Assembly (NCBI GenBank): GCA_018969485.1 | Contig: JAGWYG010000006.1 | Span: 1-64,000 of the forward strand | DNA from: Chloroflexota bacterium | GTDB taxonomy: Bacteria > Chloroflexota > Chloroflexia > Chloroflexales > Roseiflexaceae | Reading direction: 5' to 3' | DNA: 64,000 bases | Part shown: positions 41,039 through 50,304 of the stretch, in pieces | Layout: every line of letters begins with the position of its first letter | Position numbering within the stretch: the stretch's first letter is position 1 | Position numbers and translations under genes: made by a program | The notes under the pieces: model-generated | Told to the model about the DNA's origin: nothing | The model's database searches: none | What the model saw: the letters and a program-made list of their open reading frames with translations, nothing else

Positions 41039-43414
41039 TCACACGCGCGTAGCCACCGGCTCAGCGCGCGCAGCGAGCGCGATCGTCAGCACTTCGTCCA
41101 TCGACGCCACCGGAATCAGCTGGAGTTCATCGCGCACCTTCTTCGGCAGCTCAGCGATGTCCTTGGCGTTGTCCTTGGGCAGGATGAAGGTGCGGATGCC
41201 CGCCCGATGTGCCGCCAGCGTCTTTTCTTTCAGACCGCCGATCGGCAGGACCTTGCCACGCAGCGTCACCTCGCCGGTCATCGCCACATCGCGGCGCACC
41301 GGCCGGCCGGTCATCGCCGAGATCAGCGCGGTTGTCAGCGTGATCCCGGCCGACGGCCCATCCTTCGGCACGGCACCCTCGGGCACGTGGATATGGATGT
41401 TGTGCTCGTCGAAATAGTTCGGATCGACGCCGAACTGCTCGGCGCGCGACCGGGCATACGACAGTGCGGTCTGGGCAGATTCCTTCATCACCTGACCGAG
41501 ATGCCCGGTGATCTGCAGCGCGCCCTTGCCGCGCACCGGCAGCACCTCGATCGCCAGTGTATCGCCGCCCGTCGGCGTCCAGGCGACGCCCGTCGCCACG
41601 CCGACCTCGTCGTGTTCCTCAGCCAGCCCGATGCTGAAGCGGGGCGCGCCGAGATACCCGGCGACATCGCTCGCATCGATGACGGCTGCCGGTGGCGGCG
41701 TCGCCGCCTCCGCCGACGCGACCCGCCGGGCGGTCTTGCGGCACAGGCTGGCGATCTCGCGCTCGAGATTGCGCACCCCGGCCTCGCGCGTGTAGCTACG
41801 GATCAGGCACAGGATCGCTTCGTCGGTGATCATCAACTGCTCGGCGGTGAGACCATGGAACTCGCGCTGCTTGCGCACCAGGAACTCCCGCGCGATGCCG
41901 AGCTTCTCGTCTTCGGTGTAGCCACCGATCTCGATCAACTCCATGCGGTCGCGCAGCGGCCCGGGGATCGGATCGAGTTGATTGGCCGTGGCGATGAAGA
42001 CGACCTGCGACAGATCGTACGCGATCTCGAGGTAGTGATCCGAGAACGCACTGTTCTGCTCAGGATCGAGCACCTCGAGCAATGCCGACGTCGGGTCACC
42101 ACGAAAATCCTGCCCGACCTTGTCGATCTCATCGAGGACGTAGACGGGATAGCGCGAACGCGCCGTCTTCATGCCCTGGATGACCCGACCCGGCATTGCG
42201 CCGATGTAGGTGCGCCGATGCCCACGGATCTCGGCCTCGTCGCGGATGCCACCCAGGCTGATGCGCACGAACGAGCGGCCGAGCGCACGGGCGATCGAGC
42301 GGCCGAGCGACGTCTTGCCGACGCCGGGCGGGCCGACGAAGCACAGGATCGGCGAGCGCATGCGTGTGCCCGCCAGCTTGCGCACCGCCAGGTACTCGAG
42401 AATGCGCTCCTTGACCCGCTCGAGGCCGAAGTGGTCCTCATCGAGGACGCGCTGCGCCTCGTGCAGGCTGATCTCCGGCAGGTGTTCCTCGCCCCACGGC
42501 AGGTTCAGAATCCAGTCGAGATACGTCCGGATGACCCCTGCTTCGGGGTTGTTCATCCCCTGCTGCGCCAGGCGCTTGAGCTCGTGCGCCGCCTGTTCGC
42601 GCACATAGTCCGGCGCGACGAGCGCGGCGATCTTGCGCCGGAGCTCGTCGATCGGATCCTCGGTGTCATCATCCTCGCCGAGCTCGCGGCGGATGATGCG
42701 CATCTGTTCGCGGAGGAAGTATTCGCGCTGACCCTGGTCGAGCACTTCCTTGGTGTCCTGCTGGATCTTCTGGCGCAGCTTCATCAGCTCGAGCTGTCGC
42801 GCCAGCAGCAGGTGTGCACGGCGCAGCCGCGCCATCGGATCGATCTCGTTCAGGATCTCGAGGCGCTCGCGAAACTCGAAGGCGGGCGCATAGGTCACGA
42901 TATCCGCGAGATGACCGGGATGCTCGATGCGATGCACGAACGCCACGGCATCCTGCGGCACCTCGCCAAGTTGGTCGACGAATGCGTCGACCTGCTGCTT
43001 GACCGTGTCCATCAGCGCCTCGACGTCCATGCCATCTGGCTCGGCGTCGACCAGCACCGTACACCGCACGCGATAGAACGGCTCGCGCTGCAGCACGCCG
43101 CCGACGGCGGCACGCCCCAACCCCTCGAGGATGACGCGCGCGGTCCCATCGGGAAGCTTCATGAACTCCTCGAGCCGACCGACCACCCCGATGGGCGGTA
43201 GCCGGGTCGATTGACCCGTCTTGTAGGCCTCGATCTCGTCCTCGGCGACGAAGATCAGCAGGACTTCGCGGCCTTCATCCCACGCCTGTTCCATGGCACG
43301 AAAGGACTTGCCCTGACCAACCTGCAGTGGGACGGTCATGTGCGGCATGATGACCATCTCGCCGAGGACGACGAGCGGAAGATCGCGTTCGGCAGGCTCG
43401 CCAGTATTCCCCAT
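41039..43414 (-). CDS. lon: ATP-dependent protease Lon
   Basis: A 791-residue LonA-type protease that degrades misfolded and regulatory proteins. N-terminal substrate domain: LPLVVLGEMVIMPHMTVPLQ. The AAA+ module has Walker A FVGPPGVGKTSLGR, pore region GGIRDEAEIRGHRRTYIGAM, and Walker B VYVLDEIDKVG. The protease domain has catalytic Ser in PKDGPSAGITL and Lys in PIGGLKEKTLAAHRAG. All essential residues are intact. The ATG at 43414 follows GAGGT; 14 further in-frame residues upstream lack support. Monocistronic, with a 189-bp gap to tpiA. No CIRCE heat-shock operator was seen. Confidence 0.97.
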   Translation of the reverse strand: MGNTGEPAERDLPLVVLGEMVIMPHMTVPLQVGQGKSFRAMEQAWDEGREVLLIFVAEDEIEAYKTGQSTRLPPIGVVGRLEEFMKLPDGTARVILEGLGRAAVGGVLQREPFYRVRCTVLVDAEPDGMDVEALMDTVKQQVDAFVDQLGEVPQDAVAFVHRIEHPGHLADIVTYAPAFEFRERLEILNEIDPMARLRRAHLLLARQLELMKLRQKIQQDTKEVLDQGQREYFLREQMRIIRRELGEDDDTEDPIDELRRKIAALVAPDYVREQAAHELKRLAQQGMNNPEAGVIRTYLDWILNLPWGEEHLPEISLHEAQRVLDEDHFGLERVKERILEYLAVRKLAGTRMRSPILCFVGPPGVGKTSLGRSIARALGRSFVRISLGGIRDEAEIRGHRRTYIGAMPGRVIQGMKTARSRYPVYVLDEIDKVGQDFRGDPTSALLEVLDPEQNSAFSDHYLEIAYDLSQVVFIATANQLDPIPGPLRDRMELIEIGGYTEDEKLGIAREFLVRKQREFHGLTAEQLMITDEAILCLIRSYTREAGVRNLEREIASLCRKTARRVASAEAATPPPAAVIDASDVAGYLGAPRFSIGLAEEHDEVGVATGVAWTPTGGDTLAIEVLPVRGKGALQITGHLGQVMKESAQTALSYARSRAEQFGVDPNYFDEHNIHIHVPEGAVPKDGPSAGITLTTALISAMTGRPVRRDVAMTGEVTLRGKVLPIGGLKEKTLAAHRAGIRTFILPKDNAKDIAELPKKVRDELQLIPVASMDEVLTIALAARAEPVATRV

Positions 43415-43603
43415 AGGATGACCTCGTCTCTGTGGCCGGTGCACGAGCTGGATCACAGGCGTGAACCGACCGGTGATGGGTGAATGTTCCCAGGTGTGCG
43501 CTCACGCGCACGCCGGTGTCGAGCCAACACCCGAATGTCCATGGTACCACATTTCGCCCGTCGATCGGCAGTGGCGCATGGTTGAGCGATGGGCGCCGCA
43601 CGC

Positions 43604-44350
43604 TCAACGATACTGCACGATCCGGGCAAAGCCCTCGGGCTGCAGCGAGGCGCCGCCGACGAGCGCACCATCGACGTCGGGGCATGCCATGAGCTCATCG
43701 ATGGTATCGGGCTTGACGCTGCCGCCGTACAGGAGGCGGATACGCGCTGCGTCGCCAGCGGTGCCCCACTCGGCGAGGACCGCGCGGATAGCCGCATGCA
43801 TCTGCTGCGCATCGCTGGGCGTCGCCGTCACGCCCGTACCGATGGCCCACACTGGCTCATATGCGATGACCAGCGCGTCGGTGGTCGCGATGTCGGCCAG
43901 GCCAGCGCGCACCTGGCCGACGACGACCGATGCCGCATCGCCAGCTTCGCGCTGCGTGATGGTCTCGCCGACGCACAGGATGGGGCGCATGCCGGCGGCG
44001 AGCACCGCGCGCACCTTCCGGTTGATCGCGGCATCGTCTTCGCCGAAGATCTGGCGGCGCTCGCTGTGCCCGACGATGACGTAGCGGCACCCGACGTCGC
44101 GCAGCATGCCGGGAGCGATGGCGCCGGTGTATGCGCCCTTCGCCTCGTGGTGGACGTCCTGTGCACCGAGCATCAGCCCGCTGCCGCGCAGCCGTTCGCC
44201 GACGGCATGCAGCGCGGTGAAGGGCGGACACACGAGAACCTCGCGGTCGTCGGAGAGCGTGATGCGTCCGAGAACGCCGTCGACCAGGGTCAGCGCCTCA
44301 CTGACCGTCGTGTGCATCTTCCAGTTACCGGCGATGAGAGCCGTACGCAT
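43604..44350 (-). CDS. tpiA: Triosephosphate isomerase
   Basis: Interconverts dihydroxyacetone phosphate and glyceraldehyde-3-phosphate; 248 residues. Signatures: LIAGNWKMH with catalytic Lys, catalytic His in YVIVGHSERRQIFGE, catalytic Glu in VIAYEPVWAIGTG, phosphate loop LYGGSVKPD and the C-terminal GALVGGASL. Three candidate starts are adjacent (GTG-ATG-ATG from 44356). The ATG at 44350 has the best spacing to GAGGAG. It is isolated from other glycolytic genes and lies downstream of the site-2-type protease gene, with 67 bp between. Confidence 0.97.
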   Translation of the reverse strand: MRTALIAGNWKMHTTVSEALTLVDGVLGRITLSDDREVLVCPPFTALHAVGERLRGSGLMLGAQDVHHEAKGAYTGAIAPGMLRDVGCRYVIVGHSERRQIFGEDDAAINRKVRAVLAAGMRPILCVGETITQREAGDAASVVVGQVRAGLADIATTDALVIAYEPVWAIGTGVTATPSDAQQMHAAIRAVLAEWGTAGDAARIRLLYGGSVKPDTIDELMACPDVDGALVGGASLQPEGFARIVQYR

Positions 44351-44417
44351 CATCACTCCTCAATGTCGTTGTCGTGTGCGGGGGCGTGTCTGGATATCCC
44401 GGGATGTGCCGCGGTGC

Positions 44418-45089
44418 TCAACCGGCGAGCATCGCGCCCCAGAGCGTGGTGAGTGTCTGCTGCGTGCCGACGACGAACGTCAGCAGAAAGCCGACGGCGA
44501 CGGTCACGCCGAATGCGGCCGGATTCCAGGCCAGGACGCGGGCGCCATCGAACGGGCCGGCCGGGATCATGTTGAAGAGCCCCAGCCAGGCGTTGAGCGA
44601 CACACCGGTGAGACACAGGATGACGACCCAGTCGTCGTGCAGGCCGGCCAGCCACAGCACGGGAAAGGCGATGATGAACGCCAGCGCCAGCCCCAGGTTG
44701 GCGAGCGGGCCGGCGAGCGCGATCAGGCCGCCCTGGGCCGCCGTCAGCCGGCCGCGATGCCATACGGCGCCCGGCGCCGCGATGAAGAAGCCGACGAACG
44801 CGATGGCAACCGAGATCAGCAGCCAGCGATCATCGGCGACGAAGTGCGCGCTGGCGCCGAAGCGCCGCGCGACGATGCGATGCGCCAGCTCGTGCAGCAC
44901 GAAGCCTAGCCCGCAGACGACGGCGGCGATCGCCAACTCCTGCAGGAAGCGTGCGATGTCGCCGAGCAGGCTGGCCGCGCCGGCGCGATAGATCGCGTAG
45001 GCCAGGCTGGTGCCGGCCCAGGCCTTGAGGAGCTCAACATTGTCGCGGGCCCCGCCGCGAAACAGATCATCGCCCGGTGTCGAGAACAT
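44418..45089 (-). CDS. M50/site-2-protease-like membrane metalloprotease
   Basis: About 223 residues, six hydrophobic segments. The zinc motif HELAH lies in LGFVLHELAHRIVARRFGA, and the third ligand region is NMIPAGPFDGARVLAWN, the usual order for intramembrane M50 proteases of the short, PDZ-less class. Substrates of such enzymes include anti-sigma factors and signal-peptide remnants; here the target is unknown. The ATG at 45089 is one choice; a GTG at 45098 is equally possible. It is divergent from an ECF sigma gene 177 bp away, a suggestive pairing. Confidence 0.85.
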   Translation of the reverse strand: MFSTPGDDLFRGGARDNVELLKAWAGTSLAYAIYRAGAASLLGDIARFLQELAIAAVVCGLGFVLHELAHRIVARRFGASAHFVADDRWLLISVAIAFVGFFIAAPGAVWHRGRLTAAQGGLIALAGPLANLGLALAFIIAFPVLWLAGLHDDWVVILCLTGVSLNAWLGLFNMIPAGPFDGARVLAWNPAAFGVTVAVGFLLTFVVGTQQTLTTLWGAMLAG

Positions 45090-45155
45090 CGTCGGCACAT
45101 CCCCCCTGCGACCGGTGCATGCCCGCCTGATGCGGTGCGCCGGCACGCATCATGC

Positions 45156-45161
45156 ATTATA
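45156..45161 (-). promoter_or_regulatory. -10 box (TATAAT) for the M50 protease gene
   Basis: A consensus TATAAT on the minus strand, about 65 bp before the start. The -35 is weak. A plus-strand TGG-TACAAC at 45208-45213 could serve the divergent sigma gene. Confidence 0.5.
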
Positions 45162-45266
45162 CCGCCGGAACGCCGCAGGTGGTGATGCAGCGGTGCCAAA
45201 AATCTGGTACAACAGAAGGGTGTTCTCGCGCACGCTTCCGGCGCAGGCGCGCACCCCGAGACGACC

Positions 45267-45818
45267 GTGATCGACGATCCCCCCCCGACCCTGGCGGAGG
45301 CTGCCCTGGTCGCGCGTGCGCGCGCCGGCGATGGCGCCGCGATCACCGCGCTGTACCTGCGCTACGCTCCGATGATCTACCGCTACGCGTATCAGCGCAC
45401 CGGCGAACGCACGCTGGCCGAGGACATCCAGTCCGAGGTGTTTGCGCGCATGCTCGAGGCGCTGCCGGGCTACGAGGAGCGTGGCCGACCATTCGCGGCC
45501 TGGCTGTTTCGTATCGCCCACGCGCGGGTGATCGACAGCTACCGCCGGCAGGCGCGCTACCCGGCCGCCGTCTCGCCGGAATCGCTCGCAACCCCCGGAC
45601 CCGAGGCGCTGGTCGAGGCGGCTGATGCCCGTGCCGCGCTGTACCGGGCGTTCGCCCGGCTGACCCCGCTGCAGCGGCGCGTGGTGTGGCTGCACTATCA
45701 CGAGCATGTGCCGTTGTCCCACATCGCCGTCGATCTCGCCAGCAGCCCCGACAGCGTTCGCGCGGTGCACCTGCGCGCGCTGCGCCGGATGGCCCGGGTG
45801 CTGGCGCCGATGGTATAA
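45267..45818 (+). CDS. ECF RNA polymerase sigma factor
   Basis: A 183-residue sigma-70 of the extracytoplasmic-function type. Region 2 reads ITALYLRYAPMIYRYAYQRT, then AEDIQSEVFARMLEALPGYE and PFAAWLFRIAHARVIDSYRR. Region 4 reads LTPLQRRVVWLHYHEHVPLS and DSVRAVHLRALRRMA. The GTG start lies in a C-rich context with weak binding-site match. There is no anti-sigma factor gene next to it. The neighbour on one side is an M50 protease and on the other is plsY. What releases or activates this factor is not evident. Confidence 0.9.
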   Translation: MIDDPPPTLAEAALVARARAGDGAAITALYLRYAPMIYRYAYQRTGERTLAEDIQSEVFARMLEALPGYEERGRPFAAWLFRIAHARVIDSYRRQARYPAAVSPESLATPGPEALVEAADARAALYRAFARLTPLQRRVVWLHYHEHVPLSHIAVDLASSPDSVRAVHLRALRRMARVLAPMV

Positions 45819-45819
45819 T
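45814..45819 (+). promoter_or_regulatory. Extended -10 (TGG-TATAAT) for plsY
   Basis: The box overlaps the sigma-factor stop codon and lies 40 bp before the plsY ATG. It suggests plsY has its own promoter in addition to any read-through. Confidence 0.55.
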
Positions 45820-45858
45820 CTGCCGACAGGTGCCCGGCTGGGCTGGCGAGGTGCGGTG

Positions 45859-46458
45859 ATGGAACTTCCCCGTGCAGTGAGCATGATGCTGCTGGCCTAT
45901 CTGCTGGGCTCAATCCCGTTCAGCTTCCTGGTGGCACGGCTGCGTGGCATCGATCTTCGCGTGGCCGGCAGCGGCAACATCGGCGCGGCCAACGTGTGGC
46001 GCACATGCGGTCCGCTGGCCGGATTGGCCGCGTTCACCGGCGATCTGCTGAAAGGCGCGCTGCCGGTGGCGCTGGCCGACGGCCTGGGACTCCCCGACCC
46101 GCTACTGGTCCTGGTGGGCGGCGGAGCGGTGCTGGGGCACGTGCGTCCGCTGTTTCTGCGGTTTCGTGGCGGCAAGGCGGTGGCGACCGCCGGCGGCGTG
46201 CTGCTGGTGCTGAGCCCGCCGCTGGCGCTGGCTGGGGTGGCGGCCTGGGCGCTGGTGTTTGCCGTGAGCCGGATCGCCGCAGTGGCGTCGTTGAGCGTCG
46301 CGGTGCTGGTGCCGCTGGCAGCCGTAGCCGGCGCCAGCGCCGGGCTGGTGCGCCCGGCAGCGCTGCTGGCGGCGCTGGTCGCCGCGCCGGTGATCATCCT
46401 GCTGCACCGCGGCAACATCGCCCGCCTGCGCCGTGGCGACGAGCATCGCTTTCGCTGA
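45859..46458 (+). CDS. plsY: Glycerol-3-phosphate acyltransferase PlsY
   Basis: A 199-residue integral membrane enzyme that acylates sn-glycerol-3-phosphate from acyl-phosphate, the first step of phospholipid synthesis. Motifs: LLGSIPFSFLVARLRGIDLR with GSGNIGAANVWR directly after, and GHVRPLFLRFRGGKAVATAG; these form the active site and phosphate-binding loops. Six or so hydrophobic segments. The ATG follows GAGGTGCGGTG. It converges with an oxidoreductase gene 8 bp away. No plsX or plsC is in the window. Confidence 0.95.
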   Translation: MELPRAVSMMLLAYLLGSIPFSFLVARLRGIDLRVAGSGNIGAANVWRTCGPLAGLAAFTGDLLKGALPVALADGLGLPDPLLVLVGGGAVLGHVRPLFLRFRGGKAVATAGGVLLVLSPPLALAGVAAWALVFAVSRIAAVASLSVAVLVPLAAVAGASAGLVRPAALLAALVAAPVIILLHRGNIARLRRGDEHRFR

Positions 46459-46466
46459 GGCAGCAG

Positions 46467-47621
46467 TCACACGATGTGTGACTCGTCGCCGCCACCATGC
46501 GCAAAGCGCGTGATGCGCAGCGGATCGATGTCGATGGTGTGCGCACGCCCGTCGAGGATCTCCTCGGCGATCAGCATGCCAGCAGCCGGCGCATGCGAGA
46601 TGCCGTGGCCGCTGAAGCCACTGGCGTCGAGGTAGCCGGCGAGCAGCGGGTGCCGCCCGAGGATCGGGTTGTGATCCGGTGTGATCTCATACGACCCGGC
46701 CCAGCAGCGGTCGTCGTGGAGCCGGGCGCGCTCGAGTGGCGGAAAGCGCGCCAGGCCGGCGTCGAGCACGCTGGCGAGCCAGTCCCAGTCGACCTGGACG
46801 GCATGGCTCGCTGGCTCGGCGTGGTTCGACATGCCGAAGATCAGCTGTGCGCCTTCGGGCCGCAGATAGAAGCCGCTGGCGACGTCGATGGTCAACGGCA
46901 GGCGACCGCTCAACTCGGCCGGCGGATCGGCCACGTAGATGCAGCGGCGGAATGGCCGCACCGGCACATCGATGCCTGCCAGCGCGGCGACCTCGCCCGA
47001 CCACGAGCCGGCGGCGTTGACCACGATGTCGCACGCGATCGTGCCGGCGGGCGTATGGACGGCGTGCACGGCACCGCCAGCGATGCCAAAGCCGGTCGCC
47101 GGCGTGGCGCGCTGCAGCCGCGCGCCGCGCTCGCGGGCGCGCGTCAGGTAGCCCAGCGCGATGCTGTGCGGATCACAGTGGCCGTCGGCAGCGCAGTAGG
47201 TTGCGCCGATCAGGCCATCGGTGGCGACGCCGGGGATCAGCCGGGCGACATCGGCGGGATCGAGCAACTCGGTGGGCACGCCGAGGCGCCGCTGCAGGGC
47301 GGCAGCACGCTGATACGCTGCCCAGCCGGCCGGGTCCGACACCAGGAAGCAATAGCCGATCGGCTGGAAGCCGGAGTCGACGCCGACCTCGGCGGCGAAG
47401 TTGCGGATACGCGCCACGCCATACTGCGACAGGCGGATGTTGACGTCGGTCGAGAACTGGTGGCGCACGCCGGCGGCCGAGCGCGCCGTGCTGCCGGTGA
47501 TCTCGGTCTCGGCCTGCTCGAGCACGATGATGTCGCGGCAGCCGCGTTCCGTCAGATGATAGGCGACCGAGGCGCCGATGATGCCGGCGCCGATGATGAC
47601 GACGCTCGCCCGCTGGTTCAT
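46467..47621 (-). CDS. FAD-dependent oxidoreductase, DAO (sarcosine oxidase beta-like) family
   Basis: A 384-residue flavoenzyme. The FAD-binding fold opens with VVIIGAGIIGASVAYHLTER near residue 7, then STARSAAGVRHQFST. The C-terminal FAD-contact block is PDHNPILGRHP followed by LDASGFSGHGISHAPAAGML. This pattern fits sarcosine/dimethylglycine/proline dehydrogenase relatives, which oxidise secondary or tertiary amines. Substrate not assignable. The ATG overlaps the rarA stop (ATGA), so it is co-expressed with a DNA-repair ATPase, which is probably only an accident of gene packing. Confidence 0.87.
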   Translation of the reverse strand: MNQRASVVIIGAGIIGASVAYHLTERGCRDIIVLEQAETEITGSTARSAAGVRHQFSTDVNIRLSQYGVARIRNFAAEVGVDSGFQPIGYCFLVSDPAGWAAYQRAAALQRRLGVPTELLDPADVARLIPGVATDGLIGATYCAADGHCDPHSIALGYLTRARERGARLQRATPATGFGIAGGAVHAVHTPAGTIACDIVVNAAGSWSGEVAALAGIDVPVRPFRRCIYVADPPAELSGRLPLTIDVASGFYLRPEGAQLIFGMSNHAEPASHAVQVDWDWLASVLDAGLARFPPLERARLHDDRCWAGSYEITPDHNPILGRHPLLAGYLDASGFSGHGISHAPAAGMLIAEEILDGRAHTIDIDPLRITRFAHGGGDESHIV

Positions 47622-49129
47622 CGCCCCCTCCGGCGCGTCGGCGCCTCGCGCCGGCGCGGCGCGGGCGGCGGCGCATCGTCGGCGAGCTGCGCCTCCTCGC
47701 CGGCCTCCGCGACGATCTGGGATTCCTCGCCGGCGCGGGCCTGTGGATCGGCCGGCGCGGCGGGGGCGGCAGGAGCATCCGGCCTGGGCGGCGGCGGCAG
47801 CGCATCGCGCCAGCGCAAGCGCGCACGCACCTCGGCCTCGAACCCGCGATCGGTCGGCTGGTAGTAGCGGCGGCCGATCAGGTTGTCGGGGAAGTGCTGC
47901 TGGTCGACGCGGGCATCGGCGGCATCGTGGGCATACCGGTAACCGCGGCCGTAACCCAGCCCGCGCATCAGCGCGGTCGGGGCGTTGCGCAGATGCAGTG
48001 GCACCGGATCGTGACGCGTCTCGGCGACATCGGCCAGCGCTGCGCCGTATGCGGCGTAGACCGCATTGCTACGCGGGGCCTGGCACAGGTAGATCACCGC
48101 ATTGGCCAGCGCCAGATCGCCTTCGGGCTGGCCGAGCAGATGGACGGCCTGCTGCACGGCGATCATCTGCGGCAGTGCCTGCGGATCAGCCATGCCGATG
48201 TCTTCGATGGCGATGCGCACCAGCCGACGGGCGACGTACATTGGATCCTCGCCGCCGTCGAGCATGCGCCCGAGCCAGTAGAGCGACGCGTCGGGATCAC
48301 CGTCGCGGATGCTCTTGTGCAGCGCCGAGATCGCATCGTAGTGCAGTTCGCCGGTGCGGTCGTAGTGCGTCGCACGCGCCTGGAGCGCCTCGCGGATGTC
48401 GTCGATGGTGATCAGCCGCCGACCGCCGGGGCCGGGAACCTTGGCCACCACCGCGGCCTCGAGCGCGTTCAGCGCGGCGCGGGCATCGCCGTTGGCCAGG
48501 TTCACCAGATAGCCGCGCGCATCGGCGGCGAGCAGCGCCTGCGATGCTCCCAGGCCGCGCTCGTCATCGCGCAAGGCACGATCGACCAGCGCACCGAGAT
48601 GCTCGTCGCCGAGCGCCTCGAGAACGAAGGTGCGGGCGCGCGAGCGCAGCGCCGGGTTGACCTCGAAGGATGGGTTCTCGGTGGTTGCGCCGATCAGGAC
48701 GATGGTGCCATCCTCGACGTGCGGCAGCACCGCATCCTGCTGCGCCCGATTGAATCGATGAATCTCGTCGATGAAGACGACGGTGCGCTGCTGGAACATG
48801 CCGCTGCGCTCCTGCGCCTCGCCCACGACGCGGCGCAGGTCGGCGACGCCGGCGGTCACCGCCGAGAGCGGCTCGAAGTGCGCCCGTGTGGTGCTGGCGA
48901 TGATGCGGGCCAGCGTGGTCTTGCCGCTGCCGGGGGGACCCCACAGGATCATCGAGAACAACGCGTCGGCATCGATCGCGCGACGTAGCAGGCGGCCGGG
49001 GCCGAGGATCTGTTCCTGGCCGATGAATTCGTCGAGCGTGCGCGGCCGCATGCGCGCCGCCAGCGGCGCCTGCCGCTGCAATGCTTCCCGACGCTGCGCG
49101 TCGAAGAGACTCTTCTGTGGTCGGGCCAT
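47618..49129 (-). CDS. rarA: Replication-associated recombination ATPase RarA (MgsA)
   Basis: A 503-residue AAA+ ATPase that acts at stalled replication forks. Signatures: [20 protein letters not shown], Walker [14 protein letters not shown], Walker [17 protein letters not shown] and the sensor block [20 protein letters not shown]-terminal tetramerisation domain: [19 protein letters not shown] to [16 protein letters not shown] Pro/Ala-rich tail of about 70 residues follows the usual end. The ATG at 49129 follows GAGAGG; the longer reading to 49192 lacks a site. Distinct from methylglyoxal synthase, also named mgsA, encoded just upstream. Confidence 0.94.
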   Translation of the reverse strand: MARPQKSLFDAQRREALQRQAPLAARMRPRTLDEFIGQEQILGPGRLLRRAIDADALFSMILWGPPGSGKTTLARIIASTTRAHFEPLSAVTAGVADLRRVVGEAQERSGMFQQRTVVFIDEIHRFNRAQQDAVLPHVEDGTIVLIGATTENPSFEVNPALRSRARTFVLEALGDEHLGALVDRALRDDERGLGASQALLAADARGYLVNLANGDARAALNALEAAVVAKVPGPGGRRLITIDDIREALQARATHYDRTGELHYDAISALHKSIRDGDPDASLYWLGRMLDGGEDPMYVARRLVRIAIEDIGMADPQALPQMIAVQQAVHLLGQPEGDLALANAVIYLCQAPRSNAVYAAYGAALADVAETRHDPVPLHLRNAPTALMRGLGYGRGYRYAHDAADARVDQQHFPDNLIGRRYYQPTDRGFEAEVRARLRWRDALPPPPRPDAPAAPAAPADPQARAGEESQIVAEAGEEAQLADDAPPPAPRRREAPTRRRGR

Positions 49130-49163
49130 GTGGTACCTCTCGCCGCGTCGTGCCGGCAGCAGC

Positions 49164-49169
49164 ATCATA
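49164..49169 (-). promoter_or_regulatory. Extended -10 (TGG-TATGAT) for rarA
   Basis: Minus strand CATGG-TATGAT, 35 bp before the rarA ATG. It is the same box as in front of the glycosyltransferase gene. Confidence 0.45.
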
Positions 49170-49222
49170 CCATGAGCGATGCCGTGCCGCACCTGCCGGG
49201 CGCGTCCGCGCGTCCGTCCATG

Positions 49223-49933
49223 TCAGGGTGCGACCAGCACCCAGGTGGGGCTGAGCGCGCGATAGCCGAGGCGCGCGTAGACCCCAGCCGCGCCGGGGGC
49301 AGCCTGCAGCACGCTCCAGCGTGCGCCACGCTGCGCCTCGTCGTGGAGCATGCCACGCATCAGGGCATCGGCCAGGCCGCGCCGGCGCAACGCCGGTGCA
49401 GTGGCGACCGAGGTCACGAAGCCGGCGTCGGGGGTGAGGCGCGTGATCCGGCCGCGGCTGGCCGGCAGGCCGTCGACGCGCAACACCGCATGGCGCAGCG
49501 TCGCATCGGCCGTCGCCAGCGGCGCGATCCAGCGCTCGCCCAGGGGATCGTGTGCGCCACACCATGCCGCGACATCCGGATCAGTCACCCACTCGATGGG
49601 CAACGCCGGTGGCGCCGGCAGCGGCAGCGCCAGATCGCGAACCATCAGGGTCTCGACGGCGTCGAGGCGATATCCGGCGGCGGCCCAGCCCGCCTGGTCG
49701 ATCGCGTCGGCGAGGATGGTCACATACCGCGTGACTGGCCAGCCCGGCAGCGCGGCGGCGATTGTGCCACGCGCGTCGGTGGTGAAATAGTCGGCGAATG
49801 CCGACTGGTCATCGAGCCCGACGAAGTGCGCACCAGGTGGCTCGGCGTGGCGCGCGACCAGCCTGCGCGTGCCATGGGGTGTCGCCAGCACACCATCGAC
49901 CAGCACCTGCCAGGCGCGCCAGCGATCCATCAT
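49223..49933 (-). CDS. GNAT-family N-acetyltransferase
   Basis: A 236-residue protein whose C-terminal 90 residues form a GNAT acetyl-CoA-binding domain: FVTSVATAPALRRRGLADAL (motif A, RxxGxA) and VYARLGYRALS (motif B). The N-terminal 130 residues are a degenerate, GNAT-like module without a clear cofactor motif, as in other tandem-GNAT proteins. Substrate unknown. It starts as ATGA overlapping the mgsA stop and so is the third gene of the glmS operon. An amine- or amino-sugar-type acceptor is conceivable from this position. Confidence 0.85.
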   Translation of the reverse strand: MMDRWRAWQVLVDGVLATPHGTRRLVARHAEPPGAHFVGLDDQSAFADYFTTDARGTIAAALPGWPVTRYVTILADAIDQAGWAAAGYRLDAVETLMVRDLALPLPAPPALPIEWVTDPDVAAWCGAHDPLGERWIAPLATADATLRHAVLRVDGLPASRGRITRLTPDAGFVTSVATAPALRRRGLADALMRGMLHDEAQRGARWSVLQAAPGAAGVYARLGYRALSPTWVLVAP

Positions 49934-50301
49934 GACCGTGCCAGCGCGCCGAGCACCAGCTGCGCCGTGCTGAGGTTGGTCGCCAGCGGGACGTCGTACA
50001 GGTTGCACACGCGCAGCAGGCCCTGGATGTCTGGCTCATGCGGGTGGGCATACAGCGGATCGACCAGAAACACCACGGCGGCCACCTCGCGCTGCGCGAC
50101 GCGCGCGGCGATCTGGGCATCGCCGCCGAGCGGCCCCGACAGCAGACACTCGACAGACAGGCCGGTGGCACCCGCAACCTGACTGCCCGTCGTGCCGGTG
50201 GCGATCAGGTCGCAGCGGGCCAATGCCTCGCGGTGCTGCCGCACCAGCGCGACCATCGTCGCTTTCTTGCGGTCATGCGCGATCAGCGCGATCGTCGGCA
50301 T
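49930..50301 (-). CDS. mgsA: Methylglyoxal synthase
   Basis: A 123-residue enzyme that eliminates phosphate from dihydroxyacetone phosphate to give methylglyoxal, a bypass used when phosphorylated sugars accumulate. Motifs: IALIAHDRKK, ATGTTGSQVAGATGL, the catalytic Asp in LLSGPLGGDAQIAARV, and His/Asp in YAHPHEPDIQGLLR. Length is slightly below the usual 130-150. It begins 3 bp after glmS stops and overlaps the GNAT gene, so all three must be co-transcribed. A glmS-mgsA pairing is unusual. Confidence 0.92.
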   Translation of the reverse strand: MPTIALIAHDRKKATMVALVRQHREALARCDLIATGTTGSQVAGATGLSVECLLSGPLGGDAQIAARVAQREVAAVVFLVDPLYAHPHEPDIQGLLRVCNLYDVPLATNLSTAQLVLGALARS

Positions 50302-50304
50302 GGC

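Noticed and set aside
40889-43201. 770-codon plus-strand open frame opposite lon
   Set aside because: Translation is an Arg/His-rich shadow without recognisable motifs; Lon on the other strand is complete.
43415-43603. CIRCE/HrcA heat-shock operator before lon
   Set aside because: No TTAGCACTC-N9-GAGTGCTAA-like sequence is present.
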